A stretch of 9,826 nt of DNA from Nitrospirota bacterium (GTDB lineage: Bacteria > Nitrospirota > Thermodesulfovibrionia > Thermodesulfovibrionales > Magnetobacteriaceae). The stretch spans positions 1 through 9,826 of the forward strand of contig JADFXZ010000078.1 of the NCBI GenBank assembly GCA_015233265.1. The letters are read 5' to 3'. The translations under genes and the position numbers were made by a program. This document shows, piece after piece, positions 1 through 6,675 of the stretch (its first letter is position 1; each line of letters begins with the position of its first letter). The notes beneath the pieces are model-generated. The model ran no database searches, had not been told where the DNA came from, and saw only the letters and a program-made list of their open reading frames with translations.

Positions 1-2
1 TT

Positions 3-1568
3 TATAGCGTCTTTATAATCCACGGCTTTATAGACTCCCATTGCCATGTGGAGAGCTCTATGCTGATACCCTCTGAGTTTGCGAGGCTTGCCGCCACACA
101 CGGCACTGTGGCCGCGGTGAGCGACCCCCATGAGATTGTTAACGTGCTGGGGGTGCGGGGGCTTAACTACATGATAGAAAACGCCGGGACAGTCCCCTTT
201 AAATTCTACTTTGGGGCGTCATCGTGTGTCCCTGCAACCGGGTTTGAGACTTCCGGGGCGGCTGTTGACGCTGACGCAGTGGACGCCCTATTAAAGCGAG
301 ATGAGATAAGATATCTCTCCGAGGTGATGAACTACCCGGGGGTTATCAATGCTGCCCCCGATGTAATGGCAAAAATACGGGCGGCTCAAAAATATGGAAA
401 ACCCATTGACGGCCACGCCCCCGGTCTGCGGGGAAGCCCATGTGAGACATACGTAAAGACAGGGATTTCCACAGACCATGAGTGTCTGACGCTTGAAGAG
501 GCGCTGGAGAAAATTGCCTACGGCATGAAAATCCTGATAAGGCAAGGCTCTGCCGCAAGGAATTTCGACGCGTTATCGCCGCTTATCACTAAGCACTGGC
601 GTGATGTGATGTTCTGCACCGACGACATTCATCCTGACGACCTTGTCAGAGGCCATATCAATCTCATGGTCAGGCGGGCAGTGTCCGCCGGGCATGACAT
701 AATGAAGGTGCTGTGGGCTGCGTGTGTCAATCCCGTGCTTCACTATAATCTGAATGTCGGGCTGTTAAGGGTTGGGGATGCGGCGGATTTTGCAGTAGTG
801 GACAGCCTCAGGAGTTTTAATGTCTTAAAGACCTATGTAGATGGTCAGCTCACCGCCGAAAACAGGGCGCCTATGATTGCGCACACACCCTACAAGGCCA
901 TAAATAATTTTAACGCAGAGCTTAAAACCCCAGGGGATTTCTTTGTGCCGGACAAAGGTGGTGAGATTAATGTAATAGGAGCGCTCGATGGAGAGCTGAT
1001 TACGCAAAAGCGGCTTGGGCAAGCAAGGGTATTAAATGGAAATCTGGTGTCGAACACAGATGATGACATACTGAAAATCGCGGTAGTCAATCGTTATGAG
1101 AAACAAGCGCTGCCTGCCATTGGATTTATTCATAATTTTGGGTTGAGAGATGGTGGCATTGCCTCGTCGATTGCGCACGATTGTCATAACATTGTGGCCG
1201 TTGGGGTCAGCGATGACTACCTGAGCGAGGCGGTGAATCTGATTATAGAACACCGCGGGGGGATTTGTGCCGCAGCCAAAGATAAGAGGCAGGTAGTGCC
1301 TTTGCCTGTTGCGGGATTAATGACTACGGGCGATGGATATGAGGCGGCTCAGCGATATGCGCAGCTCAACGATATGGTAAAAAGGCTTGGCTGCGGGCTG
1401 AGCGCCCCGTTTATGACGCTTTCATTTATGGCCCTGCTTGTCATCCCGCATCTGAAGCTCAGCGACAGGGGGTTGTTCGATTCGGATACGTTTCAATTTA
1501 CGGGGTTGTTTAGAGACGGCAATAACGTGGGGATGTGCCCCGCGAAGGCTGCGGTAATGGGGGGATGA
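3..1568 (+). CDS. ade: Adenine deaminase, 5'-truncated by window edge
   Basis: This enzyme of the amidohydrolase superfamily converts adenine to hypoxanthine and ammonia in cytoplasmic purine salvage. The reading frame is open to the left edge. A GTG at 48 lies inside the conserved block GFIDSHCHVESSML, so it is not the start; the true start lies outside the window and perhaps 40-80 N-terminal residues are missing. The metal-binding HxH pair is encoded at 39-47 (His-Cys-His). Further Ade family motifs follow in order: SDPHEI, SSCVPATGFETSGA, DGHAPG, STDHEC, RQGSAARN, and FCTDDIHPDDL, which holds the conserved metal-site aspartate. The C-terminal Ade domain is complete, with PVAGLMT and PHLKLSDRGLFD, so the 3' end looks intact. 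The MORN gene starts 3 bases after the stop, which suggests co-transcription. The family assignment is confident; activity is inferred. Confidence 0.93.
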   Translation, partial: YSVFIIHGFIDSHCHVESSMLIPSEFARLAATHGTVAAVSDPHEIVNVLGVRGLNYMIENAGTVPFKFYFGASSCVPATGFETSGAAVDADAVDALLKRDEIRYLSEVMNYPGVINAAPDVMAKIRAAQKYGKPIDGHAPGLRGSPCETYVKTGISTDHECLTLEEALEKIAYGMKILIRQGSAARNFDALSPLITKHWRDVMFCTDDIHPDDLVRGHINLMVRRAVSAGHDIMKVLWAACVNPVLHYNLNVGLLRVGDAADFAVVDSLRSFNVLKTYVDGQLTAENRAPMIAHTPYKAINNFNAELKTPGDFFVPDKGGEINVIGALDGELITQKRLGQARVLNGNLVSNTDDDILKIAVVNRYEKQALPAIGFIHNFGLRDGGIASSIAHDCHNIVAVGVSDDYLSEAVNLIIEHRGGICAAAKDKRQVVPLPVAGLMTTGDGYEAAQRYAQLNDMVKRLGCGLSAPFMTLSFMALLVIPHLKLSDRGLFDSDTFQFTGLFRDGNNVGMCPAKAAVMGG

Positions 1569-1571
1569 TTT

Positions 1572-2507
1572 ATGGTTTATTGTAAAAGGCTTGTTTGGGT
1601 GTTTTTGTTCGTAATAGCCTTGCCGGTTTTGGCTTACTCGGAAGAGGGCACAATTGGTTACTTCAATGGAATGAAGTATGTCGGTAATATCGAAGATAAC
1701 AAGCCCAACGGCAAGGGCATTTTAACCGGAGCTGATGGTCTGAGGTATGTCGGGCAATTCAAAGACGGCAAGGCAGATGGAGAGGGAAGCATTACCCATC
1801 CTGATGGGACAAGGTACTCGGGGCAATTTAAGGACAACAACTATGACGGGCAGGGGACACTCACCACCCCCGATGGCATTCAATATACCGGTGAATTTAA
1901 AGACGACAAGATAAACGGTCGGGGCACGATGATATACCCTAATGGCAGCCGGTTGACGGGGCAATTCAAAGACGGCAAGCCTGAGGGCCACGGGTCATTT
2001 ATCTCCATAGATGGCAATAAGTATACATTTGTCGCTGCGTCCGGGACGAAGTACACCGGCACTTTCAAAGACGACAACATGCGTGCACAGGGGGATTTTG
2101 TTACCGCTGGAGGTGCAAGGATTATAGGACAATTCGTTGAACAATCAGACAACACGACACAGAGCCGGGGCATTCTAATCTCCCCAAACGGCTCACGATA
2201 TTTCGGTGACTTTAAAGAAGTCCACGCAGACACGGCAGACTTCCCCAATGCGGCCAGATATACCGGCGACTATAAAGACGGCAAGGCACACGGTCAGGGG
2301 ACTTTTACCGCCCCTAATGGCGATAAGTACACCGGTGAGTTCAAAGACGGCAGTTATAACGGCCACGGAACACTTTCATTGGCCACAGGCGACAGGTATA
2401 CGGGTCAGTTCAAGGACGGCAAGCCAAACGGCCAGGGTACATACACATCGCCCGATGGTAGAAGCTTCACCGGTGAGTTTAAAGATGGTGAAAGGGTAGG
2501 AAGATAA
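1572..2507 (+). CDS. Exported MORN-repeat protein
   Basis: This 311-residue protein begins with a Sec-type signal peptide (KR at 5-6, hydrophobic core about 8-20, probable cleavage near residues 21-23). Almost all the rest is MORN repeats of 23 residues with the pattern YxGxFKDGKxxGxGTxxxPDG. Repeats are regular from about 35 to 143, degenerate from about 144 to 228 (one short unit and units lacking the GxG core), and regular again from 229 to 308, giving about 12-13 units. MORN repeats form an elongated beta-hairpin sheet and are known for protein or lipid contacts. No catalytic domain is fused, so it is probably a periplasmic or surface scaffold; that is inference. The ATG lies 3 bases past the ade stop, and the G-run at 1559-1564 can serve as its ribosome binding site, implying translational coupling. 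No function linking it to adenine deaminase is evident. Confidence 0.88.
   Translation: MVYCKRLVWVFLFVIALPVLAYSEEGTIGYFNGMKYVGNIEDNKPNGKGILTGADGLRYVGQFKDGKADGEGSITHPDGTRYSGQFKDNNYDGQGTLTTPDGIQYTGEFKDDKINGRGTMIYPNGSRLTGQFKDGKPEGHGSFISIDGNKYTFVAASGTKYTGTFKDDNMRAQGDFVTAGGARIIGQFVEQSDNTTQSRGILISPNGSRYFGDFKEVHADTADFPNAARYTGDYKDGKAHGQGTFTAPNGDKYTGEFKDGSYNGHGTLSLATGDRYTGQFKDGKPNGQGTYTSPDGRSFTGEFKDGERVGR
1674..2496 (+). repeat. 69-nt MORN-coding repeat array
   Basis: About a dozen tandem units of roughly 69 nt encode the MORN repeats. Recurrent blocks are a TTCAAAGACGGCAAG-like core followed about 25 nt later by CCxxATGGC or CCTGATGG. The outer units are similar to one another and the central units (about 2000-2255) are divergent, which suggests that the array grew by duplication at its flanks. 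Confidence 0.75.
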
Positions 2508-2559
2508 AGAGCTGGCAAGAACGCTCTGGCGTAATCAGGGCAAAAAGTGCACATCTTTG

Positions 2560-2568
2560 TGTTATAAT
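2560..2568 (+). promoter_or_regulatory. Extended -10 promoter of the two-gene nucleotidyltransferase module
   Basis: TGTTATAAT is a perfect extended -10 element (TGn plus TATAAT). No good -35 hexamer lies 16-18 bp upstream, as is common for extended -10 promoters. The expected transcription start is at about 2575-2576, at or next to the ATG at 2576, so the transcript would be leaderless or nearly so. Confidence 0.6.
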
Positions 2569-2575
2569 AAGACAG

Positions 2576-2764
2576 ATGGAGCGCATTGAGAGGCATGTGA
2601 AGATACTACGTTTGGGTGAGGAGCCTTCTGACGGCCAGTATTGGCTTAGCAGGCCTGCCAGTGAGCGGTTTGAGGCGGTTGAGATGCTCCGCAGGCAGTA
2701 CCACGGCGATGATATACAAGGCATTCAACCCATTTGTCAAATTATTAATCGACAAATGGGTTGA
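2576..2764 (+). CDS. Small helical protein, partner of the downstream nucleotidyltransferase
   Basis: This 62-residue protein has an N-terminus MERIERHVKILRLGEE and a central helix-rich stretch YWLSRPASERFEAVEMLRRQY. From memory of the family, it resembles short proteins with a (Y/W)W-LTPxERLExxxxLRRQY pattern that are often encoded just upstream of DUF6036/AbiEii-like nucleotidyltransferases; their function is not firmly established. The start is chosen because the family begins with MER- and no upstream alternative fits. No Shine-Dalgarno sequence is visible, and the extended -10 lies only 7 bases upstream of the ATG, consistent with a leaderless message. The 3' end overlaps the next gene by 56 nt, and that overlap holds a perfect 16-bp inverted repeat. 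It could be the antitoxin-like half of a toxin-antitoxin pair, but this is inference from gene order. Confidence 0.7.
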   Translation: MERIERHVKILRLGEEPSDGQYWLSRPASERFEAVEMLRRQYHGDDIQGIQPICQIINRQMG

Positions 2765-3160
2765 ATATCTTATCGTTGGCGGCTATGCTCTGGCGTTTCA
2801 CGCTCACCCGCGCTACACTGGTGATTTGGATGTTTGGATAAGAAACTCCGAAGAAAATGCGGCATCGATAATCAGCGTATTAGATGTTATTGGCTTTTCC
2901 TCACTTGGATTACAACCTGAGGATTTTTTAACCCCGGGAAATATTATTCAATTGGGTTACCCGCCGGTGCGTATAGACATTCTGACGACAATCGACGCAG
3001 TGGAGTTTAGAGATTGCTACTCGCGGCGGTTAATAACCTCAGACGGAGACTTAGAGTTGTCAGTGATTGGGTTAAATGTCTGAAGGCCAATAAACGTGCT
3101 GCTGGATATCCGGGGGATTTGGCGGACCTGGCTAAGCTGGAGGCTGACGATGAGCACTAA
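2709..3160 (+). pseudogene. DUF6036/AbiEii-like nucleotidyltransferase, frameshifted near the 3' end
   Basis: The protein has the nucleotidyltransferase-fold signature: EYLIVGGYALAFHAHPRYT, then GDLDVW with the DxD metal-binding pair, then GNIIQLGYPPVRIDILTTID. Frame 1 from ATG 2709 stops at TGA 3081-3083. The next frame continues the family's usual C-terminus, KANKRAAGYPGDLADLAKLE, to TAA 3158-3160. Reading T3077 twice restores a protein of about 150 residues (…VIGLNCLKANKRAAG…), the normal family length, so one base appears to be lost in AAATGTC. This is either a real inactivating mutation or a sequencing or assembly error. An earlier in-frame start is open to 2616, but 2709 fits the family N-terminus. 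The gene overlaps its upstream partner and ends 1 base from the convergent ankyrin gene. Members of this fold include AbiEii toxins and MNT-type antitoxins; the role here is not known. Confidence 0.72.
2723..2766. repeat. Perfect 16-bp inverted repeat in a gene overlap
   Basis: ATTCAACCCATTTGTC (2723-2738) and GACAAATGGGTTGAAT (2751-2766) are exact reverse complements separated by a 12-nt AT-rich loop. Pairing ends at 2722/2767 on the outside and 2739/2750 on the inside. The structure lies inside coding sequence of both genes, across the stop of the upstream one and 14 nt after the start of the downstream one. There is no U-run after it, so it is not a standard terminator. Confidence 0.9.
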
Positions 3161-3161
3161 A

Positions 3162-4094
3162 TTACACAACAGAGCTTTCGCCATCGTCGACATCAATAAG
3201 GACGTCGGCGCCAGCGTCGATAAGTTCGCAGACACTTTCCACAGTACCTTTTTCGGAGGCATATTTCAGGGCAGTCCAGCCGTCGTTGTTTTTTGCGTTG
3301 ACATCTGCACCCGCGGCGACAAGCGCTCTGATACAGGCCGAGGAGTCCTTAATTGAAGCCTCCATTGACAGGCCATATTCCTCCCACTCCATAAGCAGGT
3401 CTTGACGCATTGGAATAGATGCCATCAGGGCAGTCCACCCGAGGTTGTTTTTGGCATTGACATCAGCACCGGAGTCAATAAGCAGCCTGACAATATCTAC
3501 CCTTCGTCTGGAGGCCGCATCCATCAGGGCAGTCCAGCCGTCGTTGTTCTTGGCATTGACATCGGCGGCGGCGGCGATAAGTGCCTTGATGCAGCCTAAT
3601 GAGCGCTCAGTGGCAGCCAGAATTAACGCAGTCCAGCCGTCGTTGTTTTTTGCGTTGACATCTGCACCGGCAGATATGAGTTCCATGAGGACATCCACGT
3701 TGCCGACGTTTGCGGCAAACATCAGCGCCGAGCCGCTGTCTTGCGTTGTAGCGTTGATGTCGGCGCCAGCGGCAATCAGCGCCCTGACGCTGTCGCCGCT
3801 TTCCTTGTTTGCGGCAAACATCAGGGCAGTCCACCCGTCATTATTTGTCGCATTAACGTCAGCGGCGGAGTCTATAAGGAGTCTGATAATATCCACATTG
3901 CCCCTTGAAGCGGCAAACATCAGGGCAGTCCAGCCGTCATAGTTTTTGGCATTGATGTCAGCCCCCGCCGCGATAAGGTCACGGATATGGTCTATGGTCT
4001 CTTCATTAGCGGCAAGCATCAGAGGCGTCCACCCGTCCCTGTTTTTAGCATTGACGTCCTTCGATTGCTTCCAAAACTGCCACCATTTTTTCAC
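3162..4094 (-). CDS. Ankyrin-repeat protein, cytoplasmic
   Basis: This 310-residue protein is built of about eight ankyrin repeats of 33 residues. The DGWT(A/P)LM helix-1 motif recurs at about residues 20, 53, 86, 119 (divergent, DSGSALM), 152, 185, 218 and 271, each followed by LIxAGADVNAKN-type turns. The interval 218-271 carries a 20-residue insertion (about 227-250) that is acidic and methionine-rich. There is no signal peptide or membrane segment; the N-terminus is MKKWWQFWKQ, unusually rich in tryptophan. Such proteins are generic protein-binding scaffolds; no partner or enzyme domain is visible. The start is GTG (4092-4094), because no in-frame ATG lies near; an AGG about 13 nt upstream is a weak ribosome binding site. 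The gene is convergent with the nucleotidyltransferase, their stops 1 base apart. Confidence 0.88.
   Translation of the reverse strand: MKKWWQFWKQSKDVNAKNRDGWTPLMLAANEETIDHIRDLIAAGADINAKNYDGWTALMFAASRGNVDIIRLLIDSAADVNATNNDGWTALMFAANKESGDSVRALIAAGADINATTQDSGSALMFAANVGNVDVLMELISAGADVNAKNNDGWTALILAATERSLGCIKALIAAAADVNAKNNDGWTALMDAASRRRVDIVRLLIDSGADVNAKNNLGWTALMASIPMRQDLLMEWEEYGLSMEASIKDSSACIRALVAAGADVNAKNNDGWTALKYASEKGTVESVCELIDAGADVLIDVDDGESSVV
3250..4050 (-). repeat. 99-nt ankyrin-coding repeat array
   Basis: Tandem units of about 99 nt encode the ankyrin repeats. The block GCAGTCCAGCCGTCGTTGTT (plus-strand reading) recurs exactly near 3271, 3529 and 3630, and near-copies occur at about 3430, 3826 and 3925. 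Identity at synonymous positions points to recent duplication or gene conversion between units. Confidence 0.75.
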
Positions 4095-4133
4095 ACAGAT
4101 ATTGTAACCTATTTCTGTGTCAAGTGTATATCA

Positions 4134-4162
4134 AGTATAATGTGAGCAGTTTATCTTCTCAA
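4134..4162 (-). promoter_or_regulatory. Sigma70-type promoter of the ankyrin gene
   Basis: On the minus strand, TTGAGA (4162-4157) and TATACT (4139-4134) are separated by 17 bp, each 5 of 6 matches to consensus. The predicted start at about 4127 leaves a leader of about 33 nt before the GTG. Confidence 0.6.
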
Positions 4163-4219
4163 GTGCCCCCTGGTCATATCAGACAATAGGAGCGGTTACA
4201 CTATATCCCGCATTCTTTC

Positions 4220-4405
4220 TTAAGTAATGTATACTTTCCTATATGTGTGCATATTATTTGCCGAAGGTTTATCTACATCGAGACAGTTGGCACAGATAAT
4301 TAAAACAATGCCGGCGGCAGCGAAAAATACAAGCTGTCCCGGCAATTGTTTGAACATATCAGACCTCAAGATACCGCCACTTGATATCCTAATGTCTTCA
4401 CTCAT
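4220..4405 (-). CDS. Possible small single-pass membrane protein
   Basis: This is a 61-residue reading frame beginning MSEDIRISSGGILRSDMFKQ with one clear hydrophobic segment at about residues 22-41 (QLVFFAAAGIVLIICANCL) and a polar C-terminal tail. I recognise no family. It lies between the ankyrin promoter and the pgk terminator, on the same strand as both neighbours. No Shine-Dalgarno sequence precedes the ATG (the upstream bases are GCGCTTTTCAA), and only a weak TATTAT (4425-4420) could act as a -10. The opposite strand also carries a 60-residue frame here (4227-4409) that looks less protein-like. It may be a real small membrane protein or a chance frame. Confidence 0.3.
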   Translation of the reverse strand: MSEDIRISSGGILRSDMFKQLPGQLVFFAAAGIVLIICANCLDVDKPSANNMHTYRKVYIT

Positions 4406-4420
4406 TTGAAAAGCGCAACA

Positions 4421-4456
4421 TAATAAACCGGCCTGAAGCTGATGACTTCAGGCCGG
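4421..4456 (-). terminator. Rho-independent terminator downstream of pgk
   Basis: On the minus strand, CCGGCCTGAAG pairs perfectly with CTTCAGGCCGG (plus-strand arms 4428-4438 and 4446-4456, 7-nt loop). The hairpin is followed by the short U-tract TTTATTA (4427-4421). It sits 10 bases after the pgk stop. Confidence 0.85.
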
Positions 4457-4465
4457 CAGGACGAT

Positions 4466-5659
4466 TTATTTCGCTGAAAGAGCCGCTACACCTGGCAGGA
4501 CTTTCCCTTCGAGAAGCTCTAAAGACGCGCCGCCTCCCGTTGAGATAAACGAGACCTGGTCAGCAACGCCGGCCCGCTTGACGGCCAGCACCGAATCCCC
4601 GCCTCCTATGATACTCGTACCGCTTGAGGCCGCCACGGCCTTTGCCAGCGAATACGTCCCAGATGAGAATGCCTCTATCTCAAACAGCCCCATTGGGCCG
4701 TTCCACACAATAGTCTTGGCGTCCGCTACAGCCTTTGCAAATACCTTTGAGGACTCAGGCCCTACGTCCAGTATCTTCCAACCCGCCGGTACCTTATCTA
4801 CCGAGACAATCTTAGTCTCAGCCCCCGGCTCTGTGGACTGCGCGATTACACAGTCAATTGGCAGCAGAAACTCCACATTGTTGGCCTTCATCTTTTCCAT
4901 TATCGACTTGGCGGTATCCAGCATTTCAGGCTCACACAGGGAATCGCCTACTTCGTGCCCCTGTGCCATGAAAAACGTGTTGGCCATGCCGCCGCCAATG
5001 ATAACCTTATTTACCTTGCCGGCCAGATTATCAAGTACCGCTATTTTACCAGACACCTTAGCGCCGCCTACTATGGCTACAAACGGCCTCACAGGGTTGT
5101 CGATGGATTCGATAAGGTACTCGAGTTCTTTTTTCATCAGAAGCCCGGCCGCCGCCTGCTTTACGAATTTTGTCATACCCTCGGTCGTCGCGTGTGCCCT
5201 GTGGGCGGTGCCGAAGGCGTCGTTTACATAGATGTCGGCAAGTTTGGAGAGTTTCTCCGAAAATCCAGCGTCATTTTTCTCCTCTTCCGCGTAAAATCTG
5301 ACGTTTTCAAGGAGCGTGACATCGCCGTCTTTCATGGCGTTAACTGTCTTTTCAACATCCGGGCCGACGCAGTCGCTGGTAAAGGTAACTTTTTGCTTGA
5401 GCAGCTCCTCAAGACGCTTTGCCACCGGGGCAAGGCTGTACTTAGGATTTGGTTTTCCCTTAGGTCTGCCCAGATGGGAGGCAAGGATTACCCGTGCCCC
5501 GCCTGATACGGCAGCTTGAATCGTAGGCAGAGCCATACGAATCCTGTTGTCGTCAGATATGGCACCGGCGTCGTCAAACGGGACATTGAAGTCCACCCTT
5601 ATGAAAACGCGCTTGCCTTTTAAATCAAGGTCAGTCATTATGAGCTTATTAAGACCCAT
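4466..5659 (-). CDS. pgk: Phosphoglycerate kinase
   Basis: This enzyme transfers the phosphoryl group of 1,3-bisphosphoglycerate to ADP, giving 3-phosphoglycerate and ATP, in the cytoplasm; it also works in reverse in gluconeogenesis or carbon fixation. At 397 residues it is the usual bacterial length. Visible motifs are RVDFNVP (21-27), SHLGRPKG (61-68), LLENVRFY, NDAFGTAHRAHAT, VGGAKVSGKI, IGGGMANTF, WNGPMGLFE and the C-terminal nucleotide-site GGGDSV, followed by STGGGASLELLEG. The N-terminus MGLNKLIMTDLDLKGKR supports the ATG at 5659 over the internal Met8. The Shine-Dalgarno TAGGAGGG (5676-5669) contains the TAG stop of gap, so the two genes are tightly coupled. A strong terminator follows. 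Confidence 0.97.
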   Translation of the reverse strand: MGLNKLIMTDLDLKGKRVFIRVDFNVPFDDAGAISDDNRIRMALPTIQAAVSGGARVILASHLGRPKGKPNPKYSLAPVAKRLEELLKQKVTFTSDCVGPDVEKTVNAMKDGDVTLLENVRFYAEEEKNDAGFSEKLSKLADIYVNDAFGTAHRAHATTEGMTKFVKQAAAGLLMKKELEYLIESIDNPVRPFVAIVGGAKVSGKIAVLDNLAGKVNKVIIGGGMANTFFMAQGHEVGDSLCEPEMLDTAKSIMEKMKANNVEFLLPIDCVIAQSTEPGAETKIVSVDKVPAGWKILDVGPESSKVFAKAVADAKTIVWNGPMGLFEIEAFSSGTYSLAKAVAASSGTSIIGGGDSVLAVKRAGVADQVSFISTGGGASLELLEGKVLPGVAALSAK

Positions 5660-5673
5660 CGCCGTAGTCCCTC

Positions 5674-6675
5674 CTATCTCTTCGATATTACATAGAGTGT
5701 GAGGTCTCTTAAGCGGCAGCTATAACCCCATTCGTTGTCATACCATGAAATTACTTTTGCCATATTTCCTATTACCTTTGTCAGGGCAGGGTCAAATATG
5801 GACGAGTGTGGATTGCCCTTGAAATCGGACGACACCAGCGGCTCGTCGCAGTACTGGAGGACCCCCTTCATCGGGCCCTCAGCAGCCGCCTTAATAGCGC
5901 TGTTGATGTCTGCCGCCGAGGCCTCTTTCTTGAGTTCTACGGTAAGGTCGACAACTGAGACATTGGGTGTCGGGACGCGCATTGAAAAACCGTCTAACTT
6001 ACCCTTTAACTCTGGAAGAACGAGACCTATTGCCTTTGCCGCGCCCGTGCTCGATGGGATGATAGACAGGGCAGCCGCCCTTGCCCTTCTGAGGTCTTTA
6101 TGTGCCAGATCAAGGAGTCTCTGGTCGTTTGTATATGAGTGTACGGTGGTCATCAAGCCCTTTACAATGCCGAATTCCTTGTGAATAACCTTGGAAATTG
6201 GTGACAGGCAGTTGGTTGTACAAGACGCGTTAGAGATTATCTTGTGCTTAGCAGGGTCCAGCAGCTCATGGTTAACACCTATACATACGGTGATGTCTTC
6301 GTCAGTTGCGGGGGCTGAAATCAGAACCCATCCGGCGCCAGCGGTCAGGTGCTTGGAGGCTGCGTCTTTCTTTGTGAACAGACCGGTTGACTCTACGGCT
6401 ATCTCAACGCCCATTGCCTTCCATGGGAGATTTGCCGGGTCTCTTTCTGCCGTTACCTTTACTGTCTTGCCGTTTACGATAAGTGCGTCGTCTTTTGCGA
6501 TAACCTCAGCGTTGAGATTGCCAACTACTGAGTCATACTTCAACAAGTGGGCAAGGGTCTTTGCGTCGGTGATGTCGTTTATGGCTACGATTTCAATCTC
6601 TTTAGAGTCCATACATGCCCTAAAGTAGTTCCTTCCGATTCTTCCGAACCCGTTTACACCAATTTTTACAGCCAT
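5674..6675 (-). CDS. gap: Glyceraldehyde-3-phosphate dehydrogenase, type I
   Basis: This enzyme oxidises glyceraldehyde-3-phosphate with NAD and phosphate to 1,3-bisphosphoglycerate, the substrate of the next gene product. The 333 residues match the family length. The Rossmann motif is NGFGRIGRN (8-16); Asp34 in AINDITD is the residue that usually favours NAD over NADP. The catalytic motif SNASCTTN places the nucleophile at Cys152, with His179 in TVHSYTND as its partner. RRARAAALSIIPSSTGAAK and the C-terminal WYDNEWGYS are typical. A strong Shine-Dalgarno GGAGGAGGTT lies 6 nt upstream of the ATG. The stop overlaps the pgk ribosome binding site. I see no convincing promoter in the 150 bp upstream, so transcription may come at least partly from the DUF1015 promoter. 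Confidence 0.97.
   Translation of the reverse strand: MAVKIGVNGFGRIGRNYFRACMDSKEIEIVAINDITDAKTLAHLLKYDSVVGNLNAEVIAKDDALIVNGKTVKVTAERDPANLPWKAMGVEIAVESTGLFTKKDAASKHLTAGAGWVLISAPATDEDITVCIGVNHELLDPAKHKIISNASCTTNCLSPISKVIHKEFGIVKGLMTTVHSYTNDQRLLDLAHKDLRRARAAALSIIPSSTGAAKAIGLVLPELKGKLDGFSMRVPTPNVSVVDLTVELKKEASAADINSAIKAAAEGPMKGVLQYCDEPLVSSDFKGNPHSSIFDPALTKVIGNMAKVISWYDNEWGYSCRLRDLTLYVISKR

Noticed and set aside
48..50. GTG as the start of the adenine deaminase gene
   Set aside because: The frame is open upstream and encodes the essential metal-binding HxH motif at 39-47, so the start lies outside the window.
1722..2248. Long antisense reading frames within the MORN gene
   Set aside because: They are repetitive shadows of the 69-nt MORN units, with no start signals and no recognisable domain.
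2508..2545. Hairpin AGAGC…GCTCT after the MORN gene as a terminator
   Set aside because: The stem is only 5 bp with a 10-nt loop and no U-tract follows.
1572..4094. Repeat arrays considered as a CRISPR locus
   Set aside because: The 69-nt and 99-nt periods are in-frame protein repeats (MORN and ankyrin) with no unique spacers between constant repeats.
4101..4123. TTGACA on the minus strand (4123-4118) as the -35 of the ankyrin promoter
   Set aside because: The nearest TATAAT-like box (TACAAT, 4106-4101) is only 11 bp away, which is too close; the 4162-4134 pair has correct 17-bp spacing.
4578..5231. 217-codon plus-strand frame opposite pgk
   Set aside because: It is a shadow of the pgk gene, whose full set of family motifs is on the minus strand.
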